Below are positions 1-8,639 of a stretch of 12,797 bases of DNA, piece by piece. Where the stretch lies: contig JAQIWT010001054.1 in the NCBI GenBank assembly GCA_034696485.1, positions 1 to 12,797 on the forward strand, in the 5' to 3' direction. Under the pieces are notes generated by a model. It was not told the DNA's origin and searched no databases. It saw only the letters and a program-made list of their open reading frames with translations. This DNA comes from Isohypsibius dastychi (Eukaryota > Tardigrada > Eutardigrada > Parachela > Isohypsibiidae). The translations under genes and the position numbers were made by a program. The number at the start of each line of letters is the position of its first letter. Positions within the stretch are counted from its first letter, which is position 1.

Positions 1-960
1 CTCACCAAGTGCGCAGCCAGAGGGTACACCCGGGGTTCACGCATTGTGTGTGTGGTGAGCCGATCGATACAGCAAAAAGGGTGCCCAGTTACGCGAGAGG
101 ACGGAGTACAGAAAAATGTTTTGCATAGAATTCAACCCTTTTCCGCAGTTTTGATACCAGGTTTAATCTTGATTAGTCAGCGGTATTATGATGCCACTTA
201 GAAATTTGATTTCAAAATTTCTGTTGTCCATGCATTTGATAAGCACATTTTATTGAGTTTGATGTCTGGCAGAGTGCTTGCGTGGGACGATATCCTTTCT
301 TCAAAATTGTTAAACCCACTCAAGATTTCGTATGAACTAACTTAACATGCTACGCTACGACGGAGCACAAAAGAATCGGCTGCTTTGCTTAAATGATAAC
401 TCAAACGGAAAGCATTCTATTCGAACGTAGTAATTATGGATGTAAAAAAAAGCTCGACAAAATACTGGCGAAATACAAACGGTGTTATACGCGGCTGTAA
501 TTTTTGTCGGCACGCCAGACTCAGTTTACTGTATGTGGGAACAGAAGCGCGTCTCATTCTCCTGAAAATGCTCCATTAAGTGTGAGTCGTACATGGAATC
601 CAGGGGTCGGAGGTTTTTACTCGATTATAATTAGATTACATGCAGCGAGCGACTTATAGGTGCCAACAGTTAGGATGTAATAAATGATTGAGTCCGAATT
701 GATTGAGATGCCGAATAGCAGTTTTCTTTTAGCTCTTGGATCCCTTACAAAAGTATATTCTTCGTTTTTGGTCCCGCCTAATTTGCCTGGCCACATGGTG
801 CCGCTTAACCGTACATGTACGTGGTGAAATTATTTTTGACCCTCGAAGAATAAACATTGCTTGCATCGGCATAAAACCGAAAAGAAGGCAAACCGAAGGA
901 GCTCGAGGAACCCGACCGACGGCAGCATGTGTCATCTCTTCTGAGCAGAAAAAAGTGAAA
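1..960. other. Upstream intergenic sequence, no gene recognised
   Basis: No protein family, RNA gene or repeat is visible here. The open frames on either strand between about 729 and 1176 have no domain, run through the LIM-gene promoter and 5' leader, and are best read as chance. The stretch probably holds distal regulatory sequence of the LIM gene that starts at 1212. One perfect 10-base palindrome, GTACATGTAC, lies near 811-820. I attach no function to it. Confidence 0.5.
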
Positions 961-961
961 T

Positions 962-967
962 CAGCTG
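962..967 (+). promoter_or_regulatory. E-box CAGCTG upstream of the muscle LIM gene
   Basis: The palindromic hexamer CAGCTG lies 47 bases upstream of the TATA box of the LIM gene. CAGCTG is the E-box form preferred by myogenic bHLH factors of the MyoD family, which fits a muscle LIM protein promoter. A hexamer is frequent by chance, so the position and target gene carry the argument. Confidence 0.45.
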
Positions 968-1008
968 TGGTGATTAAGAGGCTGTTTGCGCTGCTGTTTG
1001 GCGCAAAG

Positions 1009-1015
1009 TATAAAA
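1009..1015 (+). promoter_or_regulatory. TATA box of the LIM protein gene
   Basis: The sequence TATAAAAG in a G/C-richer setting (gcgcaaag before, ccagagag after) lies about 200 bases upstream of the start codon at 1212. A TATA box here would place transcription initiation near 1038-1045, giving a 5' leader of about 170 bases. No intron is needed between this site and the ATG. Confidence 0.7.
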
Positions 1016-1211
1016 GCCAGAGAGCTAAGAAAAACCATTTGACATCTGAGGAGTGTATTTTTGGACCATCGAACGTTTGCCTATCCATATCCGCCGACGA
1101 GTCTGCCTTTGGAATCCGAATCTTTGTCGTTCAGTTGCATTTCTGCGAGATTCTAACTTCTTGCTTCTTTTTCTGACATCCGGCTCCGTGCAACCCCCCA
1201 CTAAATCCACA

Positions 1212-2805
1212 ATGCCTTTCGGTATGCCAGAATCTCCCAGGTGCCCCAAGTGCAGCAAGCCTGTCTACACCGCCGAAGAACGTGTTGCTGCAGGAGCAAA
1301 ATGGCACAAGTTCTGCTTTAAATGCGGTAAATTGAGATTATCCGAAATCGTTCCCCGTCGGTGGTTCCCCGAACGGCCATTTATTACCTCTACTAAATAC
1401 TCATTTTTGCAGGACTTTGCAACAAGATGCTGGATTCCGTGAACGTTGCCGAACATGAGGGACAACTTTTCTGCAAGATCTGCTACGGACGGAAACACGG
1501 ACCCAAAGGAGTAAGCAGGCTTCTTCACACCGCAGTTTTCTGAAATAACAGATATTTACTTTGGTTGACATTTCTTAAGTTTTGTGCTCTTTTTTAGTAC
1601 GGATTCGGAATGGGAGCCGGAACGCTCAGCATGGATCTGGGTGCTCAATTCGGAAACACCAGCACACAGATGAGGTAAGGGCGTTAACCCCCAAAAATAA
1701 ATTTAGGCTTTCAATAACGTACCCTTAGAATTTTGAATGTGAAACTGTTTGGGAATGGGAAAACGTTTAACGAGAACGAGAATTTTTTGATTAGTTAAAA
1801 GTTGGGAGCTGGCTAACAATGCACAACGGCAGTTCTCTTCAGAGTTCCTTTTTCACAATATCAACTAGAACTGTAGAATATTGACGAATCTGGATGCAAG
1901 CGAAAATATTCAATATTTTCTATGACATAACACGGTGTTCGTTTGACCGGTGATGTCGCAGTGAGATGTCAGGTAGCTTGCGGTAAAAATGAGTAATCCG
2001 TGACACGAGTTGGTCGATCTTTGAGCAATTAGTCTCCTTTTGGGGCACTGGCATTTTGGCGAATGTTTTAAGCCAGCCGATCAAATATTGTTTTAATACG
2101 GTCCGCTACATGCTGCCAATTTCCAAATATGGAGCGTAAAATGATATATTTCTGGCGCTAGTTGGTCCTTCCCTCTTCACAAGCCGGCGTTCGGCTGACT
2201 CATCATGATGCTCTTTGATTTTGGTTAACCCCCTAAACGTCGGTCTTTCTTCGAACAACTAAACATCTACAAAGAAAATAAATACTTACATAAATTTTCT
2301 GGGAGATTTTCTGCCCTGGTGATCTCATTTTTTTATTCACTTGAACCAGAAGTTCTCGCACGCTAAACTCTAAACCGTAATCAGGAAGACAGTCCACAAG
2401 ACAAAACAATTTCTTGATTTCGTCTGATCACACTTTCAAATAAAATGCCCGGTTGATTTAAGTCCTTCATCTGTAAATTACAAACAGAAAAGTTCTCTTT
2501 GAGCTCCACAGATGTTTTTCGTTAATGAGGGAGCTTGAACTTTAGTTAAGTGAAGTGCTTCAAAAAATTAACGCAGCAGCTTCCGAAAAGCCCTACCAAA
2601 TTGATTAAAATATTGCAGAAAATTCATTCTAATTTGTTCTACATAATATTAAACGAATCAAAAGTTTCCGTTTATCAGATCCCTGATAACTATCACCAGA
2701 TCTTTTTAGATATTTTACACCAGCTCTATTTTACAAGATCTTTTATTCTTCGACTAAACACATTATTTTTGCAGCAACGTTCCCCAAACAGGGATGCAGT
2801 ACTAG
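1212..2805 (+). CDS. MLP: Muscle LIM protein (CRP/MLP family), single LIM domain
   Basis: Four coding exons: 1212-1326, 1413-1510, 1598-1674 and 2775-2805, all with GT-AG introns and matching phases (1, 0, 2), giving 106 aa. The LIM domain covers about residues 11-62 with all eight zinc ligands: C11, C14, H32, C35, C38, C41, C59 and C62, in the spacing CX2C-X17-HX2C-X2-CX2C-X17-CX2C. It is followed by the RKHGPKGYGFG glycine-rich stretch typical of cysteine-rich proteins. The N-terminus MPF and overall length match short one-LIM invertebrate MLPs (Drosophila Mlp60A type). By family knowledge these act at muscle Z-discs and dense bodies as actin/alpha-actinin adaptors. The last exon encodes only about 10 residues and sits behind a 1.1-kb intron, so it is easy to miss; the open frame running through that intron is not real. 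The upstream TATA and E-box support muscle expression. Confidence 0.93.
1675..2774 (+). other. Long intron 3 of the LIM gene
   Basis: It starts GTAAGG directly after the codon for residue 96 and ends with a strong TTTTTGCAG acceptor. At 1100 nt it is far longer than every other intron in the window (46-235 nt). It holds no supported exon, repeat or RNA gene. Its size and its place in a muscle gene make an intronic enhancer plausible, but I see no decisive motif. Confidence 0.75.
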
Positions 2806-2995
2806 GAATGGAGGCTCAACAAGGATCTTTCCATCAATTGTTAATGTGTCATTCTTCAAGGAACATCTATGGTCTTAGTTTTCAAAATGCGATCGACCTC
2901 TGTCCACCATTTTTTGAGATCACACCGCATCGTTATAATGTCATCGTTTAGTGGATTATACTCACAATTTCATCTTTCAACAATCAGTTTCATTT

Positions 2996-3001
2996 AATAA
3001 A
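2996..3001 (+). terminator. Poly(A) signal AATAAA of the LIM gene
   Basis: A canonical AATAAA lies 191 bases after the LIM-gene stop codon. A second AATAAA occurs at 3118-3123 and could give a longer 3' UTR. ERG28 converges from the other strand, with an ATTAAA on the minus strand near 3323-3328 as its likely signal, so the two genes are tail to tail. Confidence 0.65.
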
Positions 3002-3621
3002 ATGGAACGGAAAAATCATTTAAACGTCTCGTGTTTTGTCTATCGGGTTAAATTCCTGCTTTTGTTACCTGGGCTCGGCTCATGTCTTCATCCCTTGGTT
3101 CCTATTTTTAGCTAGTGAATAAAATCAACGATTTATGAGTTCCACTAATTTGTTTTGTTCTGGTCTGGTGATCACAAATTTGAGTTTAAAATAGAGCAGC
3201 ACTTTAATTAGAGCTGATCTTTTCAACCTTTTGACCTTCTCATTCCGTGCCGGTTTTTTTCGAATTTCACGTATTCTAACCGCAAGATTGCTTCAAAAAG
3301 GCGTAGAAACTACGCCACATCATTTAATCCGTTCTCCGATTTAACTCAGCATATTCAATCGACACATCCATTTTTCACTGCCGAAAAAAGGACGATGAAA
3401 TAAGTTGCAACTAAGGTACACGTTCACTTCGCCAAAATTAATTTGAAAAATCAGCACCAGATCCAGTTTTTGGTGCATCACAAACAAATTAGCGTTCCCC
3501 CAACTTTCTTTTAGGAATGAAGATTTCGGGGGTGTGAGAGTGATGCAACTGAAGTGCTCGAATAAGAAGGACAAGTTAAATGAGATAATCTCGGTGAAAT
3601 GACATTGAAAGCTGGCGGTCA

Positions 3622-4149
3622 TTAGTCTTTCTTCTTCGGGAGTCTTTTGGCTTTCAGAAGAGTTTTTGAGCTCACAAGTTCGTCCTCTTCACACTGGCTT
3701 GGCCATATACAGGGAATGGAAAGGAGCATGAGAAGAATTGAAATGCCACTAACGATAATGGGACTGATCATTCCCGGTCCAAGCAATCCAGAGTGGAAGA
3801 AGAAGAGTTCCGAGGTGAAATGTGCCAGCGCCACCACAAATGTCAACAGCGTCAACAAGAATAATTCCCAGTTGTAGATGTTGTATGCGCAAGTGAGCCG
3901 CACAAGTGCTGAAAGAAATGTCCACGTCCCGAAAGTTCGAGCTGTTAGTGACTTGGCACCAGAAGTCGGAGAGTTGTACAACTTCTCCCAAACGAAGTCC
4001 GGACTAATGTAACACTGGAACGTCGTAGAGAGTGCCATAAAACCAACAAGTGCGATCCAGCCTCGAATGATGTTAACAAACTGGAGTCCGGTACGTTGAT
4101 GAGTTGCCACAGGCGATGAAGAAAGTCCCTTTGACGTCGCTGGAATCAT
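3622..4149 (-). CDS. ERG28: ERG28 homologue, ER sterol-biosynthesis scaffold membrane protein
   Basis: A 175-aa protein from ATG 4149-4147. The ERG28 core begins about residue 24 (FVNIIRGWIALVGFMALS). It contains the conserved LTARTFGTWTFLSALVRL block near residues 68-85 and AHFTSELFFF near 109-118. About four hydrophobic segments are seen (roughly 25-43, 76-93, 96-115 and 127-148), and the C-terminus ends KAKRLPKKKD, a lysine-rich tail suited to ER retention. Yeast ERG28 tethers C4-demethylation enzymes in the ER; animal homologues exist even where sterol synthesis is lost, and C. elegans ERG-28 is linked to BK-channel trafficking. The start is chosen because an AG acceptor (cacttcccaag) lies two bases before it. 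The frame is also open upstream to an acceptor at 4283, so an N-terminal extension is possible. Human and yeast proteins start close to the first membrane segment. Confidence 0.88.
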   Translation of the reverse strand: MIPATSKGLSSSPVATHQRTGLQFVNIIRGWIALVGFMALSTTFQCYISPDFVWEKLYNSPTSGAKSLTARTFGTWTFLSALVRLTCAYNIYNWELFLLTLLTFVVALAHFTSELFFFHSGLLGPGMISPIIVSGISILLMLLSIPCIWPSQCEEDELVSSKTLLKAKRLPKKKD

Positions 4150-4264
4150 GTCTTGGGAAGTGCAGGTTGGATTGAAAAATATGGTCCAATCCAAAACTCG
4201 CAAAATAGCAGTGATTTTCACATTGGATTCCAAAACTCGGTGCAAATTACTGTTCCGGAAGTGG

Positions 4265-4380
4265 TCAATCCAGTTTGGCGACCTGGAAATAAAGGATTGA
4301 AATTCAACAATGCTCTCAAAAGTTCAAAACGAAATTGATGTTCCATTTGCACGTACCCATCCAATCTCCATGGCCGTGAG
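4265..4380 (-). other. Probable 5' leader of ERG28 with intron and short uORF
   Basis: On the minus strand a donor (GGATGG|GTACGT, intron from 4356) pairs with a strong acceptor (TTTATTTCCAG, ending 4283) to give a 74-nt intron just upstream of ERG28. Spliced, the leader would carry a 10-codon uORF, MEIGWVAKLD, stopping at 4265, 115 bases before the ERG28 ATG. The same codons could instead be the end of an upstream gene, because the frame before the donor is open for at least 46 codons. I cannot choose between these from sequence. Confidence 0.35.
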
Positions 4381-4399
4381 GTTGAGGAGGTTCTTTTTG

Positions 4400-5169
4400 A
4401 AATAGGTCAAAAGTTTCGCCAAAACCAGATACTGCTGTGACCCTTCAACCAGATACGGTTCGCCAAAACGAGAACAAAAACCAGAGAACAAAACAGCTGA
4501 TGCGGTTTCATGTTTGTTAGTCGTAGTATCAACAAATCAAATCTTGCAATCAAGTCAACATGAAGTGGCCCGCTGCCTGATGTTCTCACAGCCCAGTGGC
4601 CATTGAGCAACGTGGAATTTAGTTAGAGTCCGTTCGAATTTTATCGCTGTGTTTTTCTTTCGCAGCTTTTCGTTCAAAGCTGCGGCTTCGTCCACATTTA
4701 TGACAGATAAATTCATTCTTGTAATAAAATTTCTGGTATAGTCATGAGTTTCATAAACTCTGTCATTCGCTTGAATGATGCACCATCTTGCACAGCAAGA
4801 AGCTACCTTCCAAAGCCAAGGTACCCTCATTCCGGTGACCTTTCGCCAAAGTAGAGTTAGATAGATCTAAATAGTACATGCAGTCGCAGGTAAACCAGTT
4901 ACAGTCTTTTTTCCGCTGCGACAAATGCCACAGAATCACGACATCAGCTGCAATAGGCAGTCGTAAAACAAAGCGGTTGAAATATCAAAAGGCGATATAA
5001 AATACAAAAAATAAATAAAACAACATCGAAAAGGACATCCGTTTTCGAAGCAAAGTAAGATACAATAGTGCAACAATTTCAACAAAAAGTGCGGAAGCTA
5101 TCATTTCCCAGGAAGTTCGTCGATCACATTCCGTCGAATCAAGTGGCGGGATGTTCCAACACTCTGTCA
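4400..5169 (-). other. Unresolved block between ERG28 and the unknown 271-aa gene
   Basis: Several minus-strand frames are open here and none matches a family I can name. One phase-consistent model joins 4830-4590, 4496-4357 and 4282-4265 (132 aa; intron 4589-4497 starts GTGAG and has gactaac as a possible branch point), but its second acceptor has almost no pyrimidine tract. Another frame in the first exon reads NEFICHKCGRSRSFERKAA and runs into a basic tail ending near 4620. A third frame after the acceptor cctattgcag (about 4932) stays open for some 60 codons. Short hydrophobic runs occur. The block could be a small membrane-protein gene, 3' UTR of the unknown gene, or the ERG28 leader region. 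Confidence 0.3.
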
Positions 5170-5170
5170 T
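4985..5170 (-). CDS. Small hydrophobic ORF overlapping the upstream stop codon (TGATG)
   Basis: A 61-codon frame begins at an ATG that shares one base with the TGA of the 271-aa unknown gene (TGATG, 5172-5168). The predicted peptide has a polar N-terminus of about 20 residues, then two hydrophobic stretches separated by RKR (MIASALFVEIVALLYLTLL, then MLFYLFFVFYIA). A weak donor (TTT|GTATTT) lies before its stop, so it may be the first exon of a longer gene. Weak points: very short, A/T-rich, no recognised family, and a start overlapping a stop is unusual in an animal nuclear gene. It may simply be 3' UTR. Confidence 0.25.
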   Translation of the reverse strand: MTECWNIPPLDSTECDRRTSWEMIASALFVEIVALLYLTLLRKRMSFSMLFYLFFVFYIAF

Positions 5171-6258
5171 CAACCAGCTGCTACTTCAGAAGATAGTGGC
5201 GGATTCTCCACGAGTCCCATTCCAACCAGCTTGCTGCGAATCCAGTTCAGGTAATCGATAACAAAGACCGGGAGGTAGGATTCCAGAAAAACACGAATAT
5301 CCACAACAACCACCCGGATGTACGTGAAGGGAACAACTTGCAGATTTGAAAGCCTGACATTTGTTTGGTAAATTCTGACGAATACCATTCTAATGTGTTG
5401 TAAGACCACGGTCCGGACATGCAGATTCAGCTGGCGAAACGGATTCTGCGAAATGATGGCTCCCAGCCAATGAGGCACGAAGTCCCAAAATAAATTCACG
5501 ACGTTGATCATCATGGCGTGAAAAATGTTGTCCTGAATCCAGCCCCAAACAAGATCAGTCGCAGAGCTGATGGGTTGCACTACATGTTTCCGCAGGAGGT
5601 CAAAGGTGTAGAGAACGAGCCCCACGGAATATATTGACAAAGTAGTGATGGCTTTTGATGCAGTCATTCCCGTGCTTCCTGTCTTCCCGAAAATACAGCC
5701 AAATGTATCTGCAACGACAGGAAAACTTCAGAAAATGAAGGGGAGACGCGGAGTATAAAAGTTGAATCCCAGAGTTTAGGTATCTTGTTACTGCAAAAGG
5801 TCATTCCAGGAAGATCAGACAAGATCTTCTTCTCGAAACAGATCACGGATGCATCTCTAGGAAAACGTTTTATGCTTCAACGTTCAAACGCCAGTTCATC
5901 AACTAGAAGTCAGGAAATAGTTCAGCAGATTCTAACGATATGTGAAATATGAGTGTAACATACACGGAAGAAACCAGTTTGAACACGATGTAACTCTCAC
6001 CTGGATGGGACGGTCTTAATGGTAAATGATGTGTGGATATGAATATAACAATCCGGTGAAGGAATATCAGATGAAATGGTTCGGTGTTTTGCGCTTTTCT
6101 CCACGAGCTCCTGGAAATGATGAGATGAAAGAAATGCAAATGCTGCTGACTGATACGCGCGTGATCGAATTTCGGCCCGGGCTCAGAGGGGTGCACTGGT
6201 CACTCGATAGACTGGACGGCGGCATTAGACGATTTCTCGGAATTATCTCCATCACCAT
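5170..6258 (-). CDS. Unrecognised hydrophobic protein, four exons, 271 aa
   Basis: Exons 6258-6157, 6110-6001, 5856-5792 and 5708-5170 join in phase 0, 2 and 1 with GT-AG introns of 46, 144 and 83 nt. The acceptors are good (atttccag, gttttcctag, cgttgcag); donors are GTATCA, GTGAGA (strong) and GTAACA. I do not recognise the family. Residues 1-70 are polar and Ser/Pro-rich. Residues 94-106 include FGKTGSTG, which is too degenerate to call a P-loop. A clear hydrophobic segment lies at about 116-131. Residues 137-255 form aromatic- and valine-rich, amphipathic-looking stretches (for example YIRVVVVDIRVFLESYLPVF) that could associate with a membrane or lipid surface. The tail is polar. The long final exon frame and consistent phases argue for a real gene; the exact first exon is the least certain part. 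A TATA-like element lies 146 bases upstream of the ATG. A lipid role suggested by the perilipin neighbour is only inference. Confidence 0.62.
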
Positions 6259-6403
6259 TCTGTTATCGTGTTTCCCGACGCCAACGACGATTTGCTTGTT
6301 TCTTTAATCGAATTTCGACGCACCATTCAGTAAAAAAATACAAACAAGAATACGATCTGTGATAAAAAACATTTCGTCCTTGGACAGACTGAATTTTGGA
6401 CAA

Positions 6404-6411
6404 TATATATA
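6404..6411 (-). promoter_or_regulatory. TATA-like element upstream of the unknown 271-aa gene
   Basis: Read on the minus strand the sequence is TTATATATATTG. Initiation about 30 bases downstream would fall near 6375-6380, leaving a leader of about 120 bases before the ATG at 6258. It lies between the perilipin stop (6646) and this gene, so it supports independent transcription. A/T-rich runs of this kind also occur by chance. Confidence 0.4.
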
Positions 6412-6645
6412 AGCGAAAGTGAGTATAATAAGTGAACCGATGCTTAATATTAGCGCTCATGCAAGAAGACCTCAGAATATTACAGGAACACACTTTGTAA
6501 AGAACACAGATTGGGAAGGCCGATTCAACTAGAGAACTTGAGCAGAAAGGAGAAGATTGAGTATGACAAAAAACATGCGAATCCGATAATGTCATAAGAA
6601 AATTTTCCATCTGAATACTCCACTAACCAACTGGATGAGTCCACA

Positions 6646-8252
6646 TCACTCCTCGTGTAATTCGCGAACAACATGTCCGTTTGTGGGTCGTTTTGGAGCC
6701 TGAGAAACCAGAGAATCCAATGTCAACGTCAGCTTTTCGTGGACAGGAACCGGAAGGACCTTCGACAACATGAAGAGCGACGAGTCTACCGCCACTGCGA
6801 AAATGTTGACAAGTCCGGAAATAACGCCGAAAACGGATCTGGAAACGGCGTTTTGAACTTGCTTAGTTTTCTGATGGGCAACAGTGTAGACGTCTTTGCC
6901 AGCAGAAACGATGCTGTTTCGCTTGACCGCATCCACCAGATCGTGAGATTTGGAGGCGACACGAAGAGAGACTCGGCGACTGAGTTTTGCTGTAAGGCAT
7001 TTAGCATGTTCCAAATTCCCATTGTGAAATCCGTTCATCGCTGGGGTCGATCCGTTCGAAAGTCCAGATTTCCCGTTCATGTGCGAATGACCTTGAAATC
7101 AGAACAGAAACTATTGAAATATACGATCTTTTGGCACCTGATAACGGCAAACATAAAATGGCCTTTAACCGCTGCGCATAAGTGACTAACGATTTTGCTT
7201 CGCTAAAACTGCGAACTGGACTTGTTCCTTTGTAACGTGATTGTGAAAACAACAAAACAAAAACCAAAAGTTGAAGCTTTAGTTCCGTTCGAAAATGCAG
7301 GATTTTTTTGGTTGACCATGACTCACCTTCCGGCAACACCTTGTCTACATATTCATCCGCGGTGTTCAAAGCGTTTTCGAGTTTCTGATTGACAGTCTGG
7401 CCCACTGGAGTTTCCAAAAATTCCTGGACTTTGATCTCTCCTCGGTGTTTGACGTTCTCGAGAGCTTGAGTTCCGACGTTTCTGATGTTTTCGCGAACTG
7501 TGGAAATTTGGTCGTAGGTTCCTTCGATTTTATCGCGAAAAGCCAGCTTGATCTGTGAAGAAAAAGCATATGAATTTAACAATCGAACGTGCGCATGCCA
7601 AGTCAAGGTTAAACTGATTTTCATCTACAGGTTAACCAACTATTCTTTTCATGGGAAATCGCCTTTCTTACTCACTTCATACTGAGTCTGGCCGATAAAA
7701 GGCAACTTCTTTTCAACCGTATCCAACATCTGAACAGCTTTGCAGTCCACGAAGTTCACTGTAACAGAAGAGAGAAATATAAATAGCCGCTGGCTAATGG
7801 GCGGATAAGCATATCAATAACAAGAAAGGCGATTTCAAAGACAAGATAGCCATCTGCTGAGATAACAGCATGACAACATTTTATCAAAGGGCATCAAATG
7901 ATTAAAAACACTGGGGAACAATTAACTTAATCTTACATGGTTTTGCGATAACGTGACGAATTCCGGTCGATTCCAAAACTTTTGCAGCCTGTCCCAGTGA
8001 AAAAGCAACTGTGCTCTCGCCACGCTCCAGAACATTTCGCAGAAAATCGCTTCGTTCCTTGGTGCTCTGGTACTTGTCTTGAATGCGGTTGGTGGCATCA
8101 CGGACGAGAGGCAAATCCATGAAACGATCGAAGAAACTTTGACTGACTTCGACGTCGCCATTTCGGTGTGGCAGTTCCTCCGCGTCTGCTTCGACAAATG
8201 TTGGGAACCGTTCGGTGGACATGTCTTCCGATTTCCGATTGCTTCGATACAT
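6646..8252 (-). CDS. PLIN: Perilipin (PAT-family lipid-droplet coat protein)
   Basis: Exons 8252-7937, 7758-7676, 7552-7327 and 7091-6646 join with matching phases (1, 0, 1) and GT-AG introns of 178, 123 and 235 nt, giving 356 aa. The PAT region begins near residue 39: FFDRFMDLPLVRDATNRIQ, then YQSTKE, matching the LPLV...STKE signature of vertebrate perilipins. CKAVQMLDTVEKKLPFI (about 110-127) matches the CxxLdxiEerLPil block, and ENALNTADEYVDKVLP (about 192-207) matches the later helix before the C-terminal bundle. A Gly/Asn/Ser-rich linker near 210-230 precedes further helices. By family knowledge perilipins coat lipid droplets and gate lipase access. The ATG at 8252 lies 11 bases after a strong acceptor (tttttcag), so it is the first in the exon; M11 is an alternative start. 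The antisense frame of 170 codons across the last exon is a shadow. Confidence 0.92.
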
Positions 8253-8263
8253 CAGAGAAATCC

Positions 8264-8603
8264 CTGAAAAAGCGGACAAAAAGTCAATTTCAAGCTGCTG
8301 ACCCACAAAAACCAAGGTTCAGGGATGATGGAAATTTCCCAAACTTTTGCTTGTGCGAAAGTATCACAGGTCAAAACGCAGCCAAAACTGACCGTGACTT
8401 ACAAAAGCAATATTCCAAAGGGAAATAATTAATACACCACGCTGACACGATACGAGATATCAGCTTTTCCAAAAGATAAGCGAAGAGGTGAGAAATGGCC
8501 GGTGAAACACAAATGGGTACAAAGTGGTCGTGAATAACCTGTTTTGCCAACGAAACTTTCCAAAATGCGAACTGCTGGAGAAGGCGAGCAAGAGAAACAA
8601 GTT
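8264..8603 (-). other. Perilipin 5' leader: non-coding first exon and intron
   Basis: A strong acceptor (ctttttcag) ends at 8264, directly before the coding exon. A plausible donor is AAAACAG|GTTATT, with the intron starting at 8540, which gives a non-coding first exon from about 8603 to 8541 and an intron of about 277 nt. No open coding frame spans the exon. The acceptor so close to the ATG could alternatively be a trans-splice site; the TATA box just upstream makes ordinary cis-splicing the simpler reading. Confidence 0.5.
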
Positions 8604-8627
8604 AAAGAGTCAAGTGCCGCCCTGGTA

Positions 8628-8634
8628 TTTTATA
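8628..8634 (-). promoter_or_regulatory. TATA box of the perilipin gene
   Basis: Read on the minus strand the sequence is gcTATAAAATACCAGGG. Initiation about 30 bases downstream would be near 8604, in a pyrimidine-rich leader, and feeds the 5' exon that splices to 8263. This separates perilipin transcription from the PBX gene further upstream. Confidence 0.6.
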
Positions 8635-8639
8635 GCTTG

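Noticed and set aside
736-1176. 146-codon plus-strand frame and its minus-strand counterpart
   Set aside because: It runs through the TATA box and leader of the LIM gene, has no domain, and both strands are open, which suggests chance.
2550-2951. 133-codon plus-strand frame
   Set aside because: It spans the end of the long LIM-gene intron, the acceptor and the last exon in another frame. The spliced LIM frame ends cleanly at 2805.
5754-5761. TATAAAAG on the plus strand with G-rich flank
   Set aside because: It looks like a promoter, but it lies antisense in an intron of the unknown gene, and the only plus-strand frame downstream (6026-6307) lies over minus-strand exons and lacks any family signal.
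5664-5846. Minus-strand frame continuing through 5791-5709
   Set aside because: It would require retaining intron 3 of the unknown gene. Splicing at 5792/5708 is in phase and opens a frame of 178 codons.
6026-6307. 93-codon plus-strand frame with a hydrophobic tail
   Set aside because: It is antisense to exons 1 and 2 of the minus-strand gene, whose splice sites and phases agree.
6673-7185. 170-codon plus-strand frame
   Set aside because: It is a shadow of the last perilipin exon.
3622-8264. Operon with spliced-leader trans-splicing
   Set aside because: AG sites sit 2-11 bases before the ERG28 and perilipin ATGs, which recalls trans-splicing. However, perilipin and the unknown gene have their own TATA-like elements, and the perilipin-to-unknown gap is nearly 400 bases. 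Kept only as a test in the findings.
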